Source: Nocardia sp. alder85J
Lineage (GTDB): Bacteria; Actinomycetota; Actinomycetes; Mycobacteriales; Mycobacteriaceae
Assembly: GCF_020176955.2 (NCBI RefSeq)
Contig: NZ_JAIUCZ020000003.1
Coordinates: 620,001-684,000, forward strand
Reading direction: 5' to 3'
DNA: 64,000 bases
Position 1 is the stretch's first letter; every line of letters begins with the position of its first letter. This document shows positions 1 through 11,405 of this stretch, one piece after another. The position numbers were made by a program, and so were the translations under genes. The notes beneath the pieces were generated by a model. The model was not told the DNA's origin and searched no databases. It saw only the letters and a program-made list of their open reading frames with translations.

Positions 1-326
1 GTCCAGTGGAATTCACACCTTCCGGGTACGACGGCACGCGCACGGCCGCCACCGCGATCCACTTCCTGTTGCTGCCGGGGGAACAGTCCGCACCCCATAC
101 GGTCCGCTCGGACGAATTGTGGATGTGGCAGCGCGGCGGGCCGCTGCTGCTGAACATCGAAGGCGAGGAGATCCTGCTCGGACCCGATGTGGAGCACGGG
201 CAGCTGTTGCAGGCCGTGGTCCCGGGTGGGGTCAGCCAGGCGGCTCGCCCCGCCGGTGACGAGTACGTGCTGGTCAGCTGCGTGGTCTCGCCGGGCTTCG
301 ATTTCGCGGACTTCCGGCTGGATTGA
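1..326 (+). CDS. DUF985-family cupin, 5'-truncated by window edge
   Basis: This is the C-terminal two thirds of a small cupin of the DUF985 (cupin_5) type. The visible part has the family's markers: FLLLPGEQSAPHTVRSDELW, then a glycine-rich turn and a C-terminal VVSPGFDFADFRL. Family members are about 150-170 residues and start some 40 residues earlier, and the frame is open back to base 1, so the true start lies outside the window; the GTG at 6 is only an internal codon. Function is not established for the family beyond a single-domain beta barrel, often annotated as sugar-binding or isomerase-like. A GC-rich stem (329-334 with 349-354) lies just after the stop. Confidence 0.8.
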   Translation, partial: PVEFTPSGYDGTRTAATAIHFLLLPGEQSAPHTVRSDELWMWQRGGPLLLNIEGEEILLGPDVEHGQLLQAVVPGGVSQAARPAGDEYVLVSCVVSPGFDFADFRLD

Positions 327-478
327 CCGGCCCGCCAGCGGATGCGTCCGGGCCAGCTAGTGAGACGTACGGACAAAAAGTAGAGATTCGAGGCCATTCA
401 TAGTCTTTCGAATCCTCCTTACTGTTGCTGTTGTTCGATCCGGCGACGTGCCGGACGACGAGGACGAAGGAGCTTACG

Positions 479-1405
479 ATGCGTGCGGTGATCCAGAAGA
501 CCTTCGGCGGGCCCGAGGTGCTGGAGCTGGTCGAGGTCGACAAGCCGGCATTGCTGTCCGGTGAGGTGCTGGTCCGGGTCCACGCCAGTGGAATCAATCC
601 GGTCGATGTGGCGGTGCGGTCCGGGGCCTTCCCGATGCTCGGGCAGCCTCCGTTCATTCTCGGCTGGGACATCTCCGGAGTGGTCGAGGCGACCGGTCCC
701 GGGGCGCGGTACGAGATCGGCGAGGAGGTGTACGGCCTGCCGTTCTTCCCTCGGGCCGCCGGCGGCTACGCGGAGTACGTGGCCGCACCGTCGCGGCAGT
801 TCGCCCGGAAACCGCAGTCGCTGAGCCATGCCGAGGCCGCCGCACTGCCTCTCGCCGCTTTGACGGCCTGGCAAGGGCTGGTGGACCGGGTGAATGTCGG
901 CCCCGGCGACCGGGTGCTGATCCATCGCGCCGCCGGTGGGGTGGGCCACCTGGCGGTGCAGATCGCCAAGGCGCGCGGGGCCTACGTCATCGCGCTGGCC
1001 AGTGCGGGTAAGCACGAATTCGTGCGGAGCCTGGGCGCGGACGAGGTGATCGACTACCGCACCACCGATTACACCGAGGTGGTCTCCGATGTCGACATCG
1101 TCCTCGACTCGGTCGCCGACGGCGAACGCGCGCTGCGCGTGCTGAAGCCGGGCGGCGTACTCGTCAGCGTCCTCGAACACACGAATCAGGAACTGGCGGT
1201 GACGATTCGCGCGGCGGGCCGCCGGTTCGTCGGAATCTCGGTCGAACCGGACTACGCGGCATTGGAGGCCATCGCGGACCTGGCCGACACCGGCCGCTTG
1301 CACCCCACCGTCGCCGCGACCCTCCCGCTGGCCGACGCCGGTAAAGCCCACGAACTGGTCGCCGCGGGCGACACCATCGGCAAGGTCGTCCTGACGGTCG
1401 ACTGA
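479..1405 (+). CDS. NADP-dependent quinone oxidoreductase-like MDR enzyme
   Basis: A 308-residue medium-chain dehydrogenase/reductase of the quinone reductase (zeta-crystallin) type, which reduces quinones or enones with NADPH without zinc. Visible marks are the N-terminal GroES-like fold (GGPEVLELVEVDKP) and the nucleotide-binding AAGGVG at residues 151-156; catalytic-zinc cysteines are absent. The ATG at 479 was chosen because AAGGAG lies six bases upstream (467-472) and the homologous region begins there; an in-frame ATG at 425 adds 18 unrelated residues. It stands alone, followed by a hairpin and an AraC gene on the same strand. The substrate cannot be told from sequence. Confidence 0.9.
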   Translation: MRAVIQKTFGGPEVLELVEVDKPALLSGEVLVRVHASGINPVDVAVRSGAFPMLGQPPFILGWDISGVVEATGPGARYEIGEEVYGLPFFPRAAGGYAEYVAAPSRQFARKPQSLSHAEAAALPLAALTAWQGLVDRVNVGPGDRVLIHRAAGGVGHLAVQIAKARGAYVIALASAGKHEFVRSLGADEVIDYRTTDYTEVVSDVDIVLDSVADGERALRVLKPGGVLVSVLEHTNQELAVTIRAAGRRFVGISVEPDYAALEAIADLADTGRLHPTVAATLPLADAGKAHELVAAGDTIGKVVLTVD

Positions 1406-1428
1406 CACCGCGGCCACGCCAGGTCAGG

Positions 1429-1448
1429 GGTTCGGCGAGCGCCGAACC
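1429..1448 (+). terminator. Hairpin after the MDR gene
   Basis: GGTTCGGC (1429-1436) pairs perfectly with GCCGAACC (1441-1448) across a four-base GAGC loop, 24 bases after the MDR stop codon. No U-tract follows, which is common in actinobacterial terminators. Confidence 0.55.
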
Positions 1449-1718
1449 ACCGGGCCTGCCGACAGGGCGACCGGCCGCACCGCCGACCGCACCGGCAGAC
1501 AGCCGCCGACCACCGCGGCCACCGGCTGCCGCTACGGCACTCGACGGGCAGCGCCGGCAACAGCAAGTGGGCGGCCGACCAGATCAATCGACCGGCATCG
1601 TCACCACCACACGGGCACAAGCGGCCGACGGCAGAGCGGTCGACCGGCACGCACGGGTTTATGCATGATCGTAGGAGGCGGGGCCGGTGGTGCCGGTCCC
1701 GGCGGGAAGGAGGACGGT
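1449..1718. other. Intergenic stretch before the AraC gene
   Basis: No gene is seen between the hairpin and the AraC regulator. The stretch is GC-rich without clear repeats; it presumably holds the AraC gene's promoter. The only clear signal is the strong ribosome-binding sequence GGAAGGAGG at about 1705-1713. Confidence 0.4.
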
Positions 1719-2648
1719 ATGGACGTGCTGACCGAGGCGCTGGCCTCGATGAGAACCGGTGCGCCGCAATCGGTGCGCACGGACGGGCGGACGCCGTGGG
1801 CGTTCCGGCTGCCGTCCACCGCCGGTGCGGGATTCCATGTGGTGCTGCACGGGGCCTGCTGGATCTATCCCTTCGAGCACAGCACGACACCGATCGCGCT
1901 CGGTACCGGCGATGTGATCTTCGTGCGCGACGGGTCCGGGTTCACCCTGGCCGACCATCCGGATACCGAGCCGGAAGTGCCACGGCCGGAACAGTTCACG
2001 ACGCGACCGCCGGTCGGGTCGTTGCAGCTCGGTGGTGACGGCGCGCTGACCAGCCTGCTGTGTGGCAACTACCACCTCGACGGGCAGCGGCCGCATCCGC
2101 TGCTGCGGCAGTTGCCCGAGGTGATCCACATCCCGGCCCGGCACGGACGACACCCGGAGCTCGCCGCCGCCGTCCAGCTGCTGGGGTCCGAGCTCGACAA
2201 TCCGCGGGCCGGTTCACACGGCATCGTGCCCGCTCTCATCGACGCGCTGCTGCTCTACATCCTGCGCGCCTGGATCGACGAGCAACCGCAGCACGCCGGT
2301 TCGGGATGGGCTGCGGCCCTGCGTGATCCGGCGATCGCCGAGGCCCTGACGGCGATTCACGAACACCCCGCCGCGGCCTGGACGGTGCAATCGCTGGCCG
2401 ATCATGCGGGCCTGTCCCGCGCCGCCTTCGCCCGGAGATTCGCGGCCATGGTCGGTGAGCCGCCGCTGGCCTACCTGACCCGCTGGCGTCTCACCATCGC
2501 CGCCCGGCTGCTCCGCGAGGACGACCTCACCGTCGGCACCGTCGCCCAGCATGCGGGCTACGGCTCGGAATTCGCCTTCAACAAGGCGTTCAAGCGCGAA
2601 TACGGCCTCGCCCCGGGCCGCTACCGGCGGCAATCCCGCGCCGCCTGA
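1719..2648 (+). CDS. AraC-family regulator with N-terminal cupin domain
   Basis: A 309-residue transcription regulator. Residues about 1-190 form a cupin_6 (RclR-like) sensor domain and the last 100 residues the double helix-turn-helix of AraC proteins: first helix pair around WTVQSLADHAGLSRAAFARR, second around VGTVAQHAGYGSEFAFNKAF, ending GLAPGRYRR. GGAAGGAGG six bases upstream fixes the ATG at 1719 rather than the one at 1665. In this family the cupin often senses reactive oxidants or a small ligand. It lies downstream of an oxidoreductase on the same strand and converges on hsaB; either neighbour could be a target, which is not shown by sequence. Confidence 0.9.
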   Translation: MDVLTEALASMRTGAPQSVRTDGRTPWAFRLPSTAGAGFHVVLHGACWIYPFEHSTTPIALGTGDVIFVRDGSGFTLADHPDTEPEVPRPEQFTTRPPVGSLQLGGDGALTSLLCGNYHLDGQRPHPLLRQLPEVIHIPARHGRHPELAAAVQLLGSELDNPRAGSHGIVPALIDALLLYILRAWIDEQPQHAGSGWAAALRDPAIAEALTAIHEHPAAAWTVQSLADHAGLSRAAFARRFAAMVGEPPLAYLTRWRLTIAARLLREDDLTVGTVAQHAGYGSEFAFNKAFKREYGLAPGRYRRQSRAA

Positions 2649-2787
2649 GGGAGTTGCCCGCGCCGCATCGATCGGCGAGCGCGGTCGCTGCACTCGGCGG
2701 CAGACAGCAGGTGCCGTGGGGTGGACCAGCGCACACCGCAGTCCAGGTCACACCGCAGTCCGGAGCTGCCACCGGCTGGGGCACGCC

Positions 2788-2825
2788 GCCGTCCGGGGCA
2801 GACGGCCGTCCGACGTGGGTCGGAC
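2788..2825. terminator. Overlapping hairpins between convergent araC-type gene and hsaB
   Basis: Two mutually exclusive stems lie in the 188-bp convergent gap: GCCGTC (2788-2793) with GACGGC (2801-2806), and GTCCGAC (2808-2814) with GTCGGAC (2819-2825, four-base loop). The second ends 12 bases before the hsaB stop codon on the opposite strand, so it could serve both directions. A 13-base direct repeat (2732-2744, 2749-2761) lies just upstream. Confidence 0.4.
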
Positions 2826-2836
2826 AGACGGATTGT

Positions 2837-3436
2837 TCAGAGCCAGGTGTCGAGAGTGGTGGTGGTGAGGAAATGGTCCAGATCTGCGCGCCAGGGGGCG
2901 GGGACGGTCTTCTCCGGCTCGATGGCGGTGTACTGACCGCGGTAGAACAGCAGGGGGCGGCCGGATTCGGTGGTCTCCGAGAGGGCCAGGACGCGGCCGA
3001 TCACGATGTTGTGGTCACCGCCGTCGATCACCTCGGAGACCGTGCACTCGATGGCGGCCAGCGCCTCGTCGATGCGGGGGAGGTCGAATTCGGTGGCGTG
3101 CCAGGCGGTTCCCGCGAACTTGTCCGGTTCGCGGGAGCCGAAGCGGGCGCACAGTTGCTGTTGTTCCTCGGCGAGCACGTTGACGCAGAAGCGGCCCGCG
3201 TGCTCGATCGCGGCCCAGGTGCGCGACTGTTTGGTCGGGCAGAACAGCACCAGGGGTGGATCCAGCGACAGGGCGGCGAAGGACTGACAGGCGAAGCCCA
3301 CCGGGGTGTGGGCGTCGTCGAAGGTGGTGATCACGGTGATGCCGGTGCAGAACTGCCCCAGCACATTCCGGAATCGGCGGGCGTCGATCTCCGGGAAACC
3401 GCTGTCCGCCACTGCTTCCGAGGTCATGTCGGCCAT
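2837..3436 (-). CDS. hsaB: Flavin reductase component of 3-HSA monooxygenase
   Basis: HsaB supplies reduced FMN to HsaA, which hydroxylates 3-HSA during steroid ring-A degradation. The 199-residue protein is a flavin reductase of the HpaC/DIM6 fold and reads as a near relative of M. tuberculosis HsaB (187 residues): FRNVLGQFCTGITVITT, VGFACQSFAALSLDPPLVLF, FCVNVLAE, FGSREPDKFAG and the C-terminal LTTTTLDTWL. The N terminus is about 12 residues longer; an ATG three codons in is an alternative start. It is the last gene of the hsaADCB operon, 45 bases after hsaC. Confidence 0.96.
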   Translation of the reverse strand: MADMTSEAVADSGFPEIDARRFRNVLGQFCTGITVITTFDDAHTPVGFACQSFAALSLDPPLVLFCPTKQSRTWAAIEHAGRFCVNVLAEEQQQLCARFGSREPDKFAGTAWHATEFDLPRIDEALAAIECTVSEVIDGGDHNIVIGRVLALSETTESGRPLLFYRGQYTAIEPEKTVPAPWRADLDHFLTTTTLDTWL

Positions 3437-3481
3437 CCTCTGTCGCTGGTCCGGGTGGTGCGCTCGTACGGGTGGCCGGGG

Positions 3482-6449
<2,968 letters not shown>

Positions 6450-6528
6450 CTCTCGGCGGCTCCTGCCTGCTCCTACCTGCTCGAACGCCTTCGCGAGGCC
6501 CTCACGCAGGCGCTGTACTCCTGTCGAG

Positions 6529-6544
6529 ACTAGAACACGTTACT
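6529..6544. promoter_or_regulatory. KstR-like operator of the hsaADCB operon
   Basis: The sequence at 6531-6544 fits the KstR consensus TnnAACnnGTTnnA except for the last base (T for A). Fifteen bases (6529-6543) are an exact inverted copy of the box at 6635-6649 on the kshA side. It lies 80 bases upstream of the hsaA start. Confidence 0.75.
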
Positions 6545-6633
6545 ACTGCTGTCGAGAACGGGTGACCATCGGGGCCGGAACAAGCGCTTTGCCTGGTGAC
6601 CAAGGGAATAACTAGCGCAGACGCCCGCAATTT

Positions 6634-6649
6634 TGTAACGTGTTCTAGT
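6634..6649. promoter_or_regulatory. KstR operator of kshA
   Basis: TGTAACGTGTTCTA (6634-6647) is a full match to the KstR consensus TnnAACnnGTTnnA, 24 bases before the kshA start codon, placed where it would cover the kshA promoter or transcription start. Confidence 0.85.
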
Positions 6650-6670
6650 ACGTCCAGAGGAGGGATCACG

Positions 6671-7864
6671 ATGGCAGAGACAACACCGCGGCCGGGCGGG
6701 AAGGTACGTGAGATCGATGTCGGACCCATGCCCACCCGTTACGCGCGCGGTTGGCATTGCCTCGGTACGGTCGCGCAGTTCCGGGACGGCAAGCCGCACG
6801 CCATCCAGGCGTTCGGTACCAAGCTCGTGGTGTGGGCCGACGGCTCCGGCGATCCGAAGGTGCTCGACGCCTACTGCCGGCACCTCGGTGGCGATCTCAG
6901 CATGGGTGAGATCAAGGGCGACTCGATCGCCTGCCCGTTCCACGACTGGCGCTGGGGCGGCAACGGCCGCTGCACCGCGATCCCCTACGCCCGGCGAGTG
7001 CCGCCGCTGGCCCGCACCCGCTCCTGGACCACCCTGGAACGTAACGGCCAGCTGTACATATGGCACGACCACGAGGGCAATCCACCCCCGGACGAGGTCA
7101 CCATCCCGTACATCGAGGGCCCGTACACCACCGCGGACGGCGCGCCGAGCGAGCAACTCGGTGAACGCTGGACCGAGTGGACCTGGGAGACGCTCTACAT
7201 CGAGGGCGCCAACTGCCGCGAGATCATCGACAACGTGGTCGACATGGCGCACTTCTTCTACATCCACTACGCGTTCCCGACCTACTTCAAGAACGTGTTC
7301 GAAGGGCATGTGGCCACCCAGTACCTGGAGACCAAGGCCCGGCCGGACATCGGCCTCGCCGCCAAGTACGGCGGAGAATCGCTGCTCCGCTCCGAGGCTT
7401 CGTATTTCGGGCCGTCCTACATGATCAACCCGCTGGTCAACAGCTACGGCGGGTACGAGATCAAGACCATGCTGATCAACTGCCACTATCCGGTCACGCA
7501 GAACTCGTTCGTACTGCAATACGGCCTGACCGTGGAGAAGCCCACCGGCATCGACGACGAGACCGCCAACCGGCTCGCCGCGAGCATGACCAAATTCTTC
7601 GGCGACGGCTTCCTCCAGGACGTGGAGATCTGGAAACACAAGTCCAAGATCGACAATCCGCTGCTGTGTGAGGAGGACGGCCCGGTCTACCAGCTGCGCC
7701 GCTGGTACGACCAGTTCTACGTGGACGTGGCCGAGATCGACCCGAAGATGGTGCAGCGCTTCGAATTCGAGGTCGACACCACCAAGGCGAACGAGTCCTG
7801 GGAGGCGGAGGTCGCGGAGAACATGCGCCGCCGCGAGGAGTCCTCGCAGGAGGCGAGCGCCTGA
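6671..7864 (+). CDS. kshA: 3-ketosteroid 9alpha-hydroxylase, oxygenase component KshA
   Basis: KshA is the terminal Rieske oxygenase of 3-ketosteroid 9alpha-hydroxylase; with the reductase KshB it hydroxylates C9 of androstenedione-type steroids, and together with KstD this opens ring B. The 397-residue protein has the Rieske pair Cys69-x-His71 and Cys88-x2-His91, then the mononuclear-iron region around DNVVDMAHFFYIHY, and long blocks matching M. tuberculosis KshA (RYARGWHCLG, NCHYPVTQNSFVLQ, FLQDVEIWKHK). AGAGGAGGG precedes the ATG at 6671. It is divergent from hsaA and overlaps the next gene by one base (TGATG). KshB is not in the window. Confidence 0.97.
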   Translation: MAETTPRPGGKVREIDVGPMPTRYARGWHCLGTVAQFRDGKPHAIQAFGTKLVVWADGSGDPKVLDAYCRHLGGDLSMGEIKGDSIACPFHDWRWGGNGRCTAIPYARRVPPLARTRSWTTLERNGQLYIWHDHEGNPPPDEVTIPYIEGPYTTADGAPSEQLGERWTEWTWETLYIEGANCREIIDNVVDMAHFFYIHYAFPTYFKNVFEGHVATQYLETKARPDIGLAAKYGGESLLRSEASYFGPSYMINPLVNSYGGYEIKTMLINCHYPVTQNSFVLQYGLTVEKPTGIDDETANRLAASMTKFFGDGFLQDVEIWKHKSKIDNPLLCEEDGPVYQLRRWYDQFYVDVAEIDPKMVQRFEFEVDTTKANESWEAEVAENMRRREESSQEASA

Positions 7865-8181
7865 TGACCGACTGGGCGAAGGCACCGAATTTCGCGGACC
7901 GGCCCCAGCGGCTGGCCGAGGTGCGCGCCCAGACGGTCGTCGACCGACACGGCCACCTGGAGGCGCGGCTGACTCCAGTGGCGTGCCGCACCTGCGGCAC
8001 GGAAGTGCTGGTGCGCAAGAGCAGTGCGCATCAGACATCGGTGCAGTGGCCGGTCCATCCCGCCGACCACTGCCCGGTGTTCGAGGAACTCGGCGGCGGC
8101 CCCGGCCGCCCCGGTTCCTGCCCGAACCTCCAGCGCAGCATCGACCACGCCGTGGCCGAAGGACTGCTCCCCCTGGAATAA
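7864..8181 (+). CDS. Small four-cysteine protein coupled to kshA
   Basis: A 105-residue protein of unknown function whose ATG overlaps the kshA stop by one base, so it is almost surely co-translated with KshA. Four cysteines are placed like a metal site: Cys41-x2-Cys44, Cys70 and Cys86, with His56, His65 and His69 nearby. There is no signal peptide or membrane segment. From memory, M. tuberculosis also has a small uncharacterised gene (Rv3527) after kshA (Rv3526); homology was not tested. Assembly or metal supply for the Rieske oxygenase is a guess from position only. An unrelated zinc-ribbon protein is the alternative. Confidence 0.85.
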   Translation: MTDWAKAPNFADRPQRLAEVRAQTVVDRHGHLEARLTPVACRTCGTEVLVRKSSAHQTSVQWPVHPADHCPVFEELGGGPGRPGSCPNLQRSIDHAVAEGLLPLE

Positions 8182-8189
8182 CCCTTCTC

Positions 8190-8280
8190 GTCGCCCCGGT
8201 GGAAGCCGGAACTCGAGCACCCCGTCGATCGGCGCGGAATCGACGTCCGGTGTCCGAGCACCGGCTTCCGCCGGGGCGAC
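8190..8280. terminator. Long imperfect hairpin between convergent genes
   Basis: The arms 8190-8209 and 8261-8280 are complementary at 19 of 20 positions, and pairing continues inward (CTCG, CACC and CGTCGAT blocks) to a nine-base loop at 8230-8238. The 91-base structure starts nine bases after the small Cys4 gene and faces the hsaF 3' end from the other strand. A bidirectional terminator is the simplest reading. The rest of the gap up to 8461 shows nothing convincing. Confidence 0.6.
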
Positions 8281-8461
8281 GGGAAGGTCGGACCATCTGC
8301 TGTGGTGGCAGTGAAGCCATGTCCCGACTGCGCCGCATCACCACGGACCCGAACATTGCCACGGCAGCCCGTGGTGCGCGGCCTGCGCTACCGGCGCTGT
8401 TCGACAAGCACCTGGACGAGATCGTCGCGCTGCTCACGCACAGTGCCGTCGGGGAACCGGG

Positions 8462-9499
8462 TCAGGCCGTGACGGCCTGTTGTTCGCGCTGCAATTCCAG
8501 GGCGATGTCGATCAGTTGGTCCTCCTGGCCGCCGACCAGTTTGCGTTGGCCGGCGCGGACCAGCATGTCGGCGGCGGAGACGCCGTAGCGTTCGGCTTGG
8601 CGTTCGGCGTGTTTCAGGAAGCTGGAGTAGACGCCCGCGTAGCCCATCATCAGGGATTGGCGGTCCAGCAGGCATTCCTGGGGCATGGCGGGGCGGACCA
8701 CGTCCTCGGCGGCGTCGGCGATGGCGAAGAAATCGATGCCGGTCTTGACGCCGATCTTGTCGCAGACACCGACCAGGGCCTCCACGGGGGTGTTGCCCGC
8801 GCCGGCGCCGAAGCGGCGGGTGCTGCCGTCGATCTGCTTCGCGCCCGCGCGGATCGCGAAAATCGAGTTGGCACAACCCAGGTCGAGGTTCTCGTGGCCG
8901 TGGAAGCCGACCATGGCGTCGTCGCCGAGTTCGGCGACCACCGCGGCGACGCGGTCGGAGACCTGTTCCAGCACCATCGCGCCGGCCGAGTCGACCACGT
9001 ACACGCACTGGCAGCCGGCGTCCGCCATGATCCGGGCCTGTTTCGCCAGCACCTCGGGGGGCTGGGTGTGGGCCATCATCAGGAAGCCGACGGTCTCCAG
9101 GCCGAGGTCGCGGGCCAGGCCGAAGTGCTGGATCGAGACGTCCGCCTCGGTGCAGTGGGTGGCGATGCGGACGATCGAGGCGCCGTGGTCCTGGGAGACC
9201 TTGATGTCCTCCTTCACGCCGACGCCGGGCAGCATCAGGACGGCGATCTTCGCTTGCTTCGCGGTATCGGCGGCGAGCGTGATCAGTTCCTGCTCAGGGG
9301 TTTTCGAGAAGCCGTAGTTGAACGAGGAACCGCCGAGGCCGTCGCCGTGGGTCACCTCGATGACCGGCACGCCGGCGGCGTCGAGGGCGCCGACGATGTC
9401 GCGGACCTCGGTGGCGGTGAACTGGTGGCGCTTGTGGTGCGACCCGTCGCGCAGTGACGTGTCGGTGATGCGGATATCGATTTCCTGCGAAAAAGGCAT
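8462..9499 (-). CDS. hsaF: 4-hydroxy-2-oxovalerate/oxohexanoate aldolase
   Basis: HsaF is the metal-dependent class II aldolase that splits 4-hydroxy-2-oxohexanoate, derived from ring A, into pyruvate and propanal. The 345-residue protein is a DmpG/BphI type TIM barrel: substrate and metal residues in [14 protein letters not shown], later [11 protein letters not shown] and a C-terminal communication domain ([16 protein letters not shown]). The aldehyde is normally channelled to the partner dehydrogenase HsaG, whose gene ends 13 bases upstream, so the pair is co-expressed. It is the last gene of hsaE-hsaG-hsaF. Confidence 0.96.
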   Translation of the reverse strand: MPFSQEIDIRITDTSLRDGSHHKRHQFTATEVRDIVGALDAAGVPVIEVTHGDGLGGSSFNYGFSKTPEQELITLAADTAKQAKIAVLMLPGVGVKEDIKVSQDHGASIVRIATHCTEADVSIQHFGLARDLGLETVGFLMMAHTQPPEVLAKQARIMADAGCQCVYVVDSAGAMVLEQVSDRVAAVVAELGDDAMVGFHGHENLDLGCANSIFAIRAGAKQIDGSTRRFGAGAGNTPVEALVGVCDKIGVKTGIDFFAIADAAEDVVRPAMPQECLLDRQSLMMGYAGVYSSFLKHAERQAERYGVSAADMLVRAGQRKLVGGQEDQLIDIALELQREQQAVTA

Positions 9500-9512
9500 G
9501 TCCCGCTCTTTT

Positions 9513-10424
9513 CTACACTCGGGCCGAGATGATCTGGCCGGCGATGACCTCGCCGACGCGGGTGGCGGCGGCGGTCATGATGTCGAGGTTGCCGGCGTAG
9601 GGCGGCAGGAAGTCACCGGCGCCCTCCACCTCCACGAACACCGAAACCTTCGCCAGCCCACCGGAAACCACGCTGGGCTCGTCGAACTGCGGCTCGTTCA
9701 GCAGCCGGTAGCCGGGCACGTACTGCTGGATGCCGGCGACCATCCGGTGGATCGACGCGGCGATCGCCGCGGTGTCGGCGTCGTCCGGAATGGCGCAGAA
9801 GATGGTGTCGCGCATGATCATCGGCGGTTCGGCCGGATTCAGGACGATGATGGCCTTGCCGCGCTCGGCGCCGCCGATGGTCTCCACACCGCGACTGGTG
9901 GTCTTGGTGAACTCGTCGATGTTGGCGCGGGTGCCGGGCCCGGCGGACACCGACGACACCGAGGCGACGATCTCGGCGTAGGGCACGGTGACCACCCGCG
10001 AGACGGCCGCGACGATCGGAATCGTCGCCTGCCCACCGCAGGTGATCATGTTCACATTCGGTGCGTCCAGCAGCGAGTCCAGGTTCACCGGCGGCACCAC
10101 CGCCGGGCCCACGGCCGCGGGAGTGAGATCGACCGCGCGGATACCGGCCTCGAGGTATTTCGGCGCGTAGGCGCGGTGCACGTAGGCCGAGGTCGCCTCG
10201 AACAGCACGTCCGGAAGCTCCGCCTGCGCCAGCAGCCAGTCCGCGCCCTCGTGCGAGGTCTCCAGGCCGAGATCGCGGGCCCGCTTCAAACCCTCACTGT
10301 CCGGGTCGATCCCGATCATCCAGCGCGGCTCGACGAGATCCGAGCGCAGCAGCTTGTAGAGCAGGTCGGTGCTGATGTTGCCGGAACCGACGATCGCAGC
10401 CGCGACCTTCCGATGGGCTGTCAC
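9513..10424 (-). CDS. hsaG: Acylating acetaldehyde/propanal dehydrogenase
   Basis: HsaG oxidises the aldehyde released by HsaF to propanoyl-CoA (or acetyl-CoA) with NAD and CoA. The 303-residue protein has the Rossmann start [15 protein letters not shown], the catalytic cysteine in [13 protein letters not shown], and a C terminus with [16 protein letters not shown], all typical of DmpF/BphJ enzymes that form a channelling complex with the aldolase. It lies between hsaE (12-base gap) and hsaF (13-base gap) in one operon. Confidence 0.96.
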   Translation of the reverse strand: MTAHRKVAAAIVGSGNISTDLLYKLLRSDLVEPRWMIGIDPDSEGLKRARDLGLETSHEGADWLLAQAELPDVLFEATSAYVHRAYAPKYLEAGIRAVDLTPAAVGPAVVPPVNLDSLLDAPNVNMITCGGQATIPIVAAVSRVVTVPYAEIVASVSSVSAGPGTRANIDEFTKTTSRGVETIGGAERGKAIIVLNPAEPPMIMRDTIFCAIPDDADTAAIAASIHRMVAGIQQYVPGYRLLNEPQFDEPSVVSGGLAKVSVFVEVEGAGDFLPPYAGNLDIMTAAATRVGEVIAGQIISARV

Positions 10425-10436
10425 GTTCGCGTCTCC

Positions 10437-11222
10437 TCACTCGAATGTCAAACGAACCGAACCGAGTCCGGCGAACTCGGCGTGAAAAACATCACCCGGG
10501 TGGGCATCGATGGCCCGGGTGCAGGATCCGGGCAGCACGATGTCGCCCGCGCGCAGCCGCACCCCGAAGGCGGCGACCTTGCGGGCCAGCCACGCCACCG
10601 CGACGGTCGGATCACCGAGCACGGCATCGCTGCGGCCCGTGGCGACCACCTCGTCGTTGCGGGTCAGCACCGCATCGATCGCGGTGATGTCCAGCCCGGC
10701 CGGTGCCACCCGCGCGGCGCCGAGCACCCAGCCCGCCGACGAGGCGTTGTCGGCGATGGTGTCGCACAGCGCGATCTTCCAGTCCCGGATCCGGGTGTCG
10801 ATCAGCTCGATCGCCGGCGCGTAGGCGACGGTCGCGGCCAGCACGTCGGCCTCGGTGCACTCCGCACCGGGCAGATCCGCGCCGAGCACGAAACCGACCT
10901 CGACCTCCACCCGCGGGTAGAGGTAGTTCGACGCGACCACCGGGACCTGTTCGAACACCGCCATCTCGCCGAGCAGGTGCCCGTAATCGGGCTCGTCGAC
11001 ACCCATCATCTGCTGCATGGCCTTCGAGGACAGTCCGACCTTATGGCCGATCACCCGCGCGCCGGCGGCCACCCGCCGCCGGATGTTGATCAGCTGGATC
11101 TCGTAGGCATCCACCACATCGATGCCGGGATACCGCACCACCAGCGGATCGACCGGGACGCGGTCGCGTTCGGCGGCCGCGAGCTGCGCGGCCAGTTCCT
11201 CCTGCACACCGTTCGACAGCAC
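10437..11222 (-). CDS. hsaE: 2-hydroxypentadienoate/HHD hydratase
   Basis: HsaE hydrates 2-hydroxyhexa-2,4-dienoate (HHD), one of the two HsaD products, to 4-hydroxy-2-oxohexanoate, the HsaF substrate. The start is the GTG at 11222, with GGAAGGA six bases upstream; this gives 261 residues, as in M. tuberculosis HsaE. Matching blocks include GIDVVDAYEIQLINIRRRV, GHKVGLSSKAMQQMMGVDEP and ELIDTRIRDWKIALCDTIAD. An upstream continuation of the frame runs antisense through kstD and is not real. It leads hsaE-hsaG-hsaF, divergent from kstD. Confidence 0.96.
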   Translation of the reverse strand: MLSNGVQEELAAQLAAAERDRVPVDPLVVRYPGIDVVDAYEIQLINIRRRVAAGARVIGHKVGLSSKAMQQMMGVDEPDYGHLLGEMAVFEQVPVVASNYLYPRVEVEVGFVLGADLPGAECTEADVLAATVAYAPAIELIDTRIRDWKIALCDTIADNASSAGWVLGAARVAPAGLDITAIDAVLTRNDEVVATGRSDAVLGDPTVAVAWLARKVAAFGVRLRAGDIVLPGSCTRAIDAHPGDVFHAEFAGLGSVRLTFE

Positions 11223-11322
11223 TGCGTTCCTTCCTGCGCACCCGATCGTCGTGCCACCGATCCCGGCGTCGGCCATCCCGTGAGCACGGCACCGTGACGA
11301 CCGAGATCGGGCAGATGCAAAT

Positions 11323-11336
11323 TGGAACGAGTTTAC
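11323..11336. promoter_or_regulatory. KstR-like box upstream of hsaE
   Basis: TGGAACGAGTTTAC fits TnnAACnnGTTnnA except the last base. It is 100 bases upstream of the hsaE start and 55 bases from the kstD-side box, so it is the better candidate for control of hsaEGF. Confidence 0.55.
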
Positions 11337-11390
11337 CCGTGCCCATCTGATCATCTGCCAGTCCAATATAGACCGGACCGGGACCGATTC

Positions 11391-11404
11391 TATAACGTGT
11401 TCTA
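11391..11404. promoter_or_regulatory. KstR operator abutting the kstD start codon
   Basis: TATAACGTGTTCTA is a full match to TnnAACnnGTTnnA and ends one base before the kstD ATG (11406). Repressor binding here would cover the transcription start itself. Confidence 0.85.
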
Positions 11405-11405
11405 C

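Noticed and set aside
2732..2761. 13-base direct repeat as a possible CRISPR or operator array
   Set aside because: Only two copies at a 17-base period between convergent genes; too short and too few for an array.
8319..8588. Plus-strand 89-codon ORF starting in the kshA-hsaF gap, with a plausible first 50 residues
   Set aside because: Its second half is antisense to hsaF and reads as noise, and no ribosome-binding site or family match was seen. It might be a gene remnant but cannot be supported.
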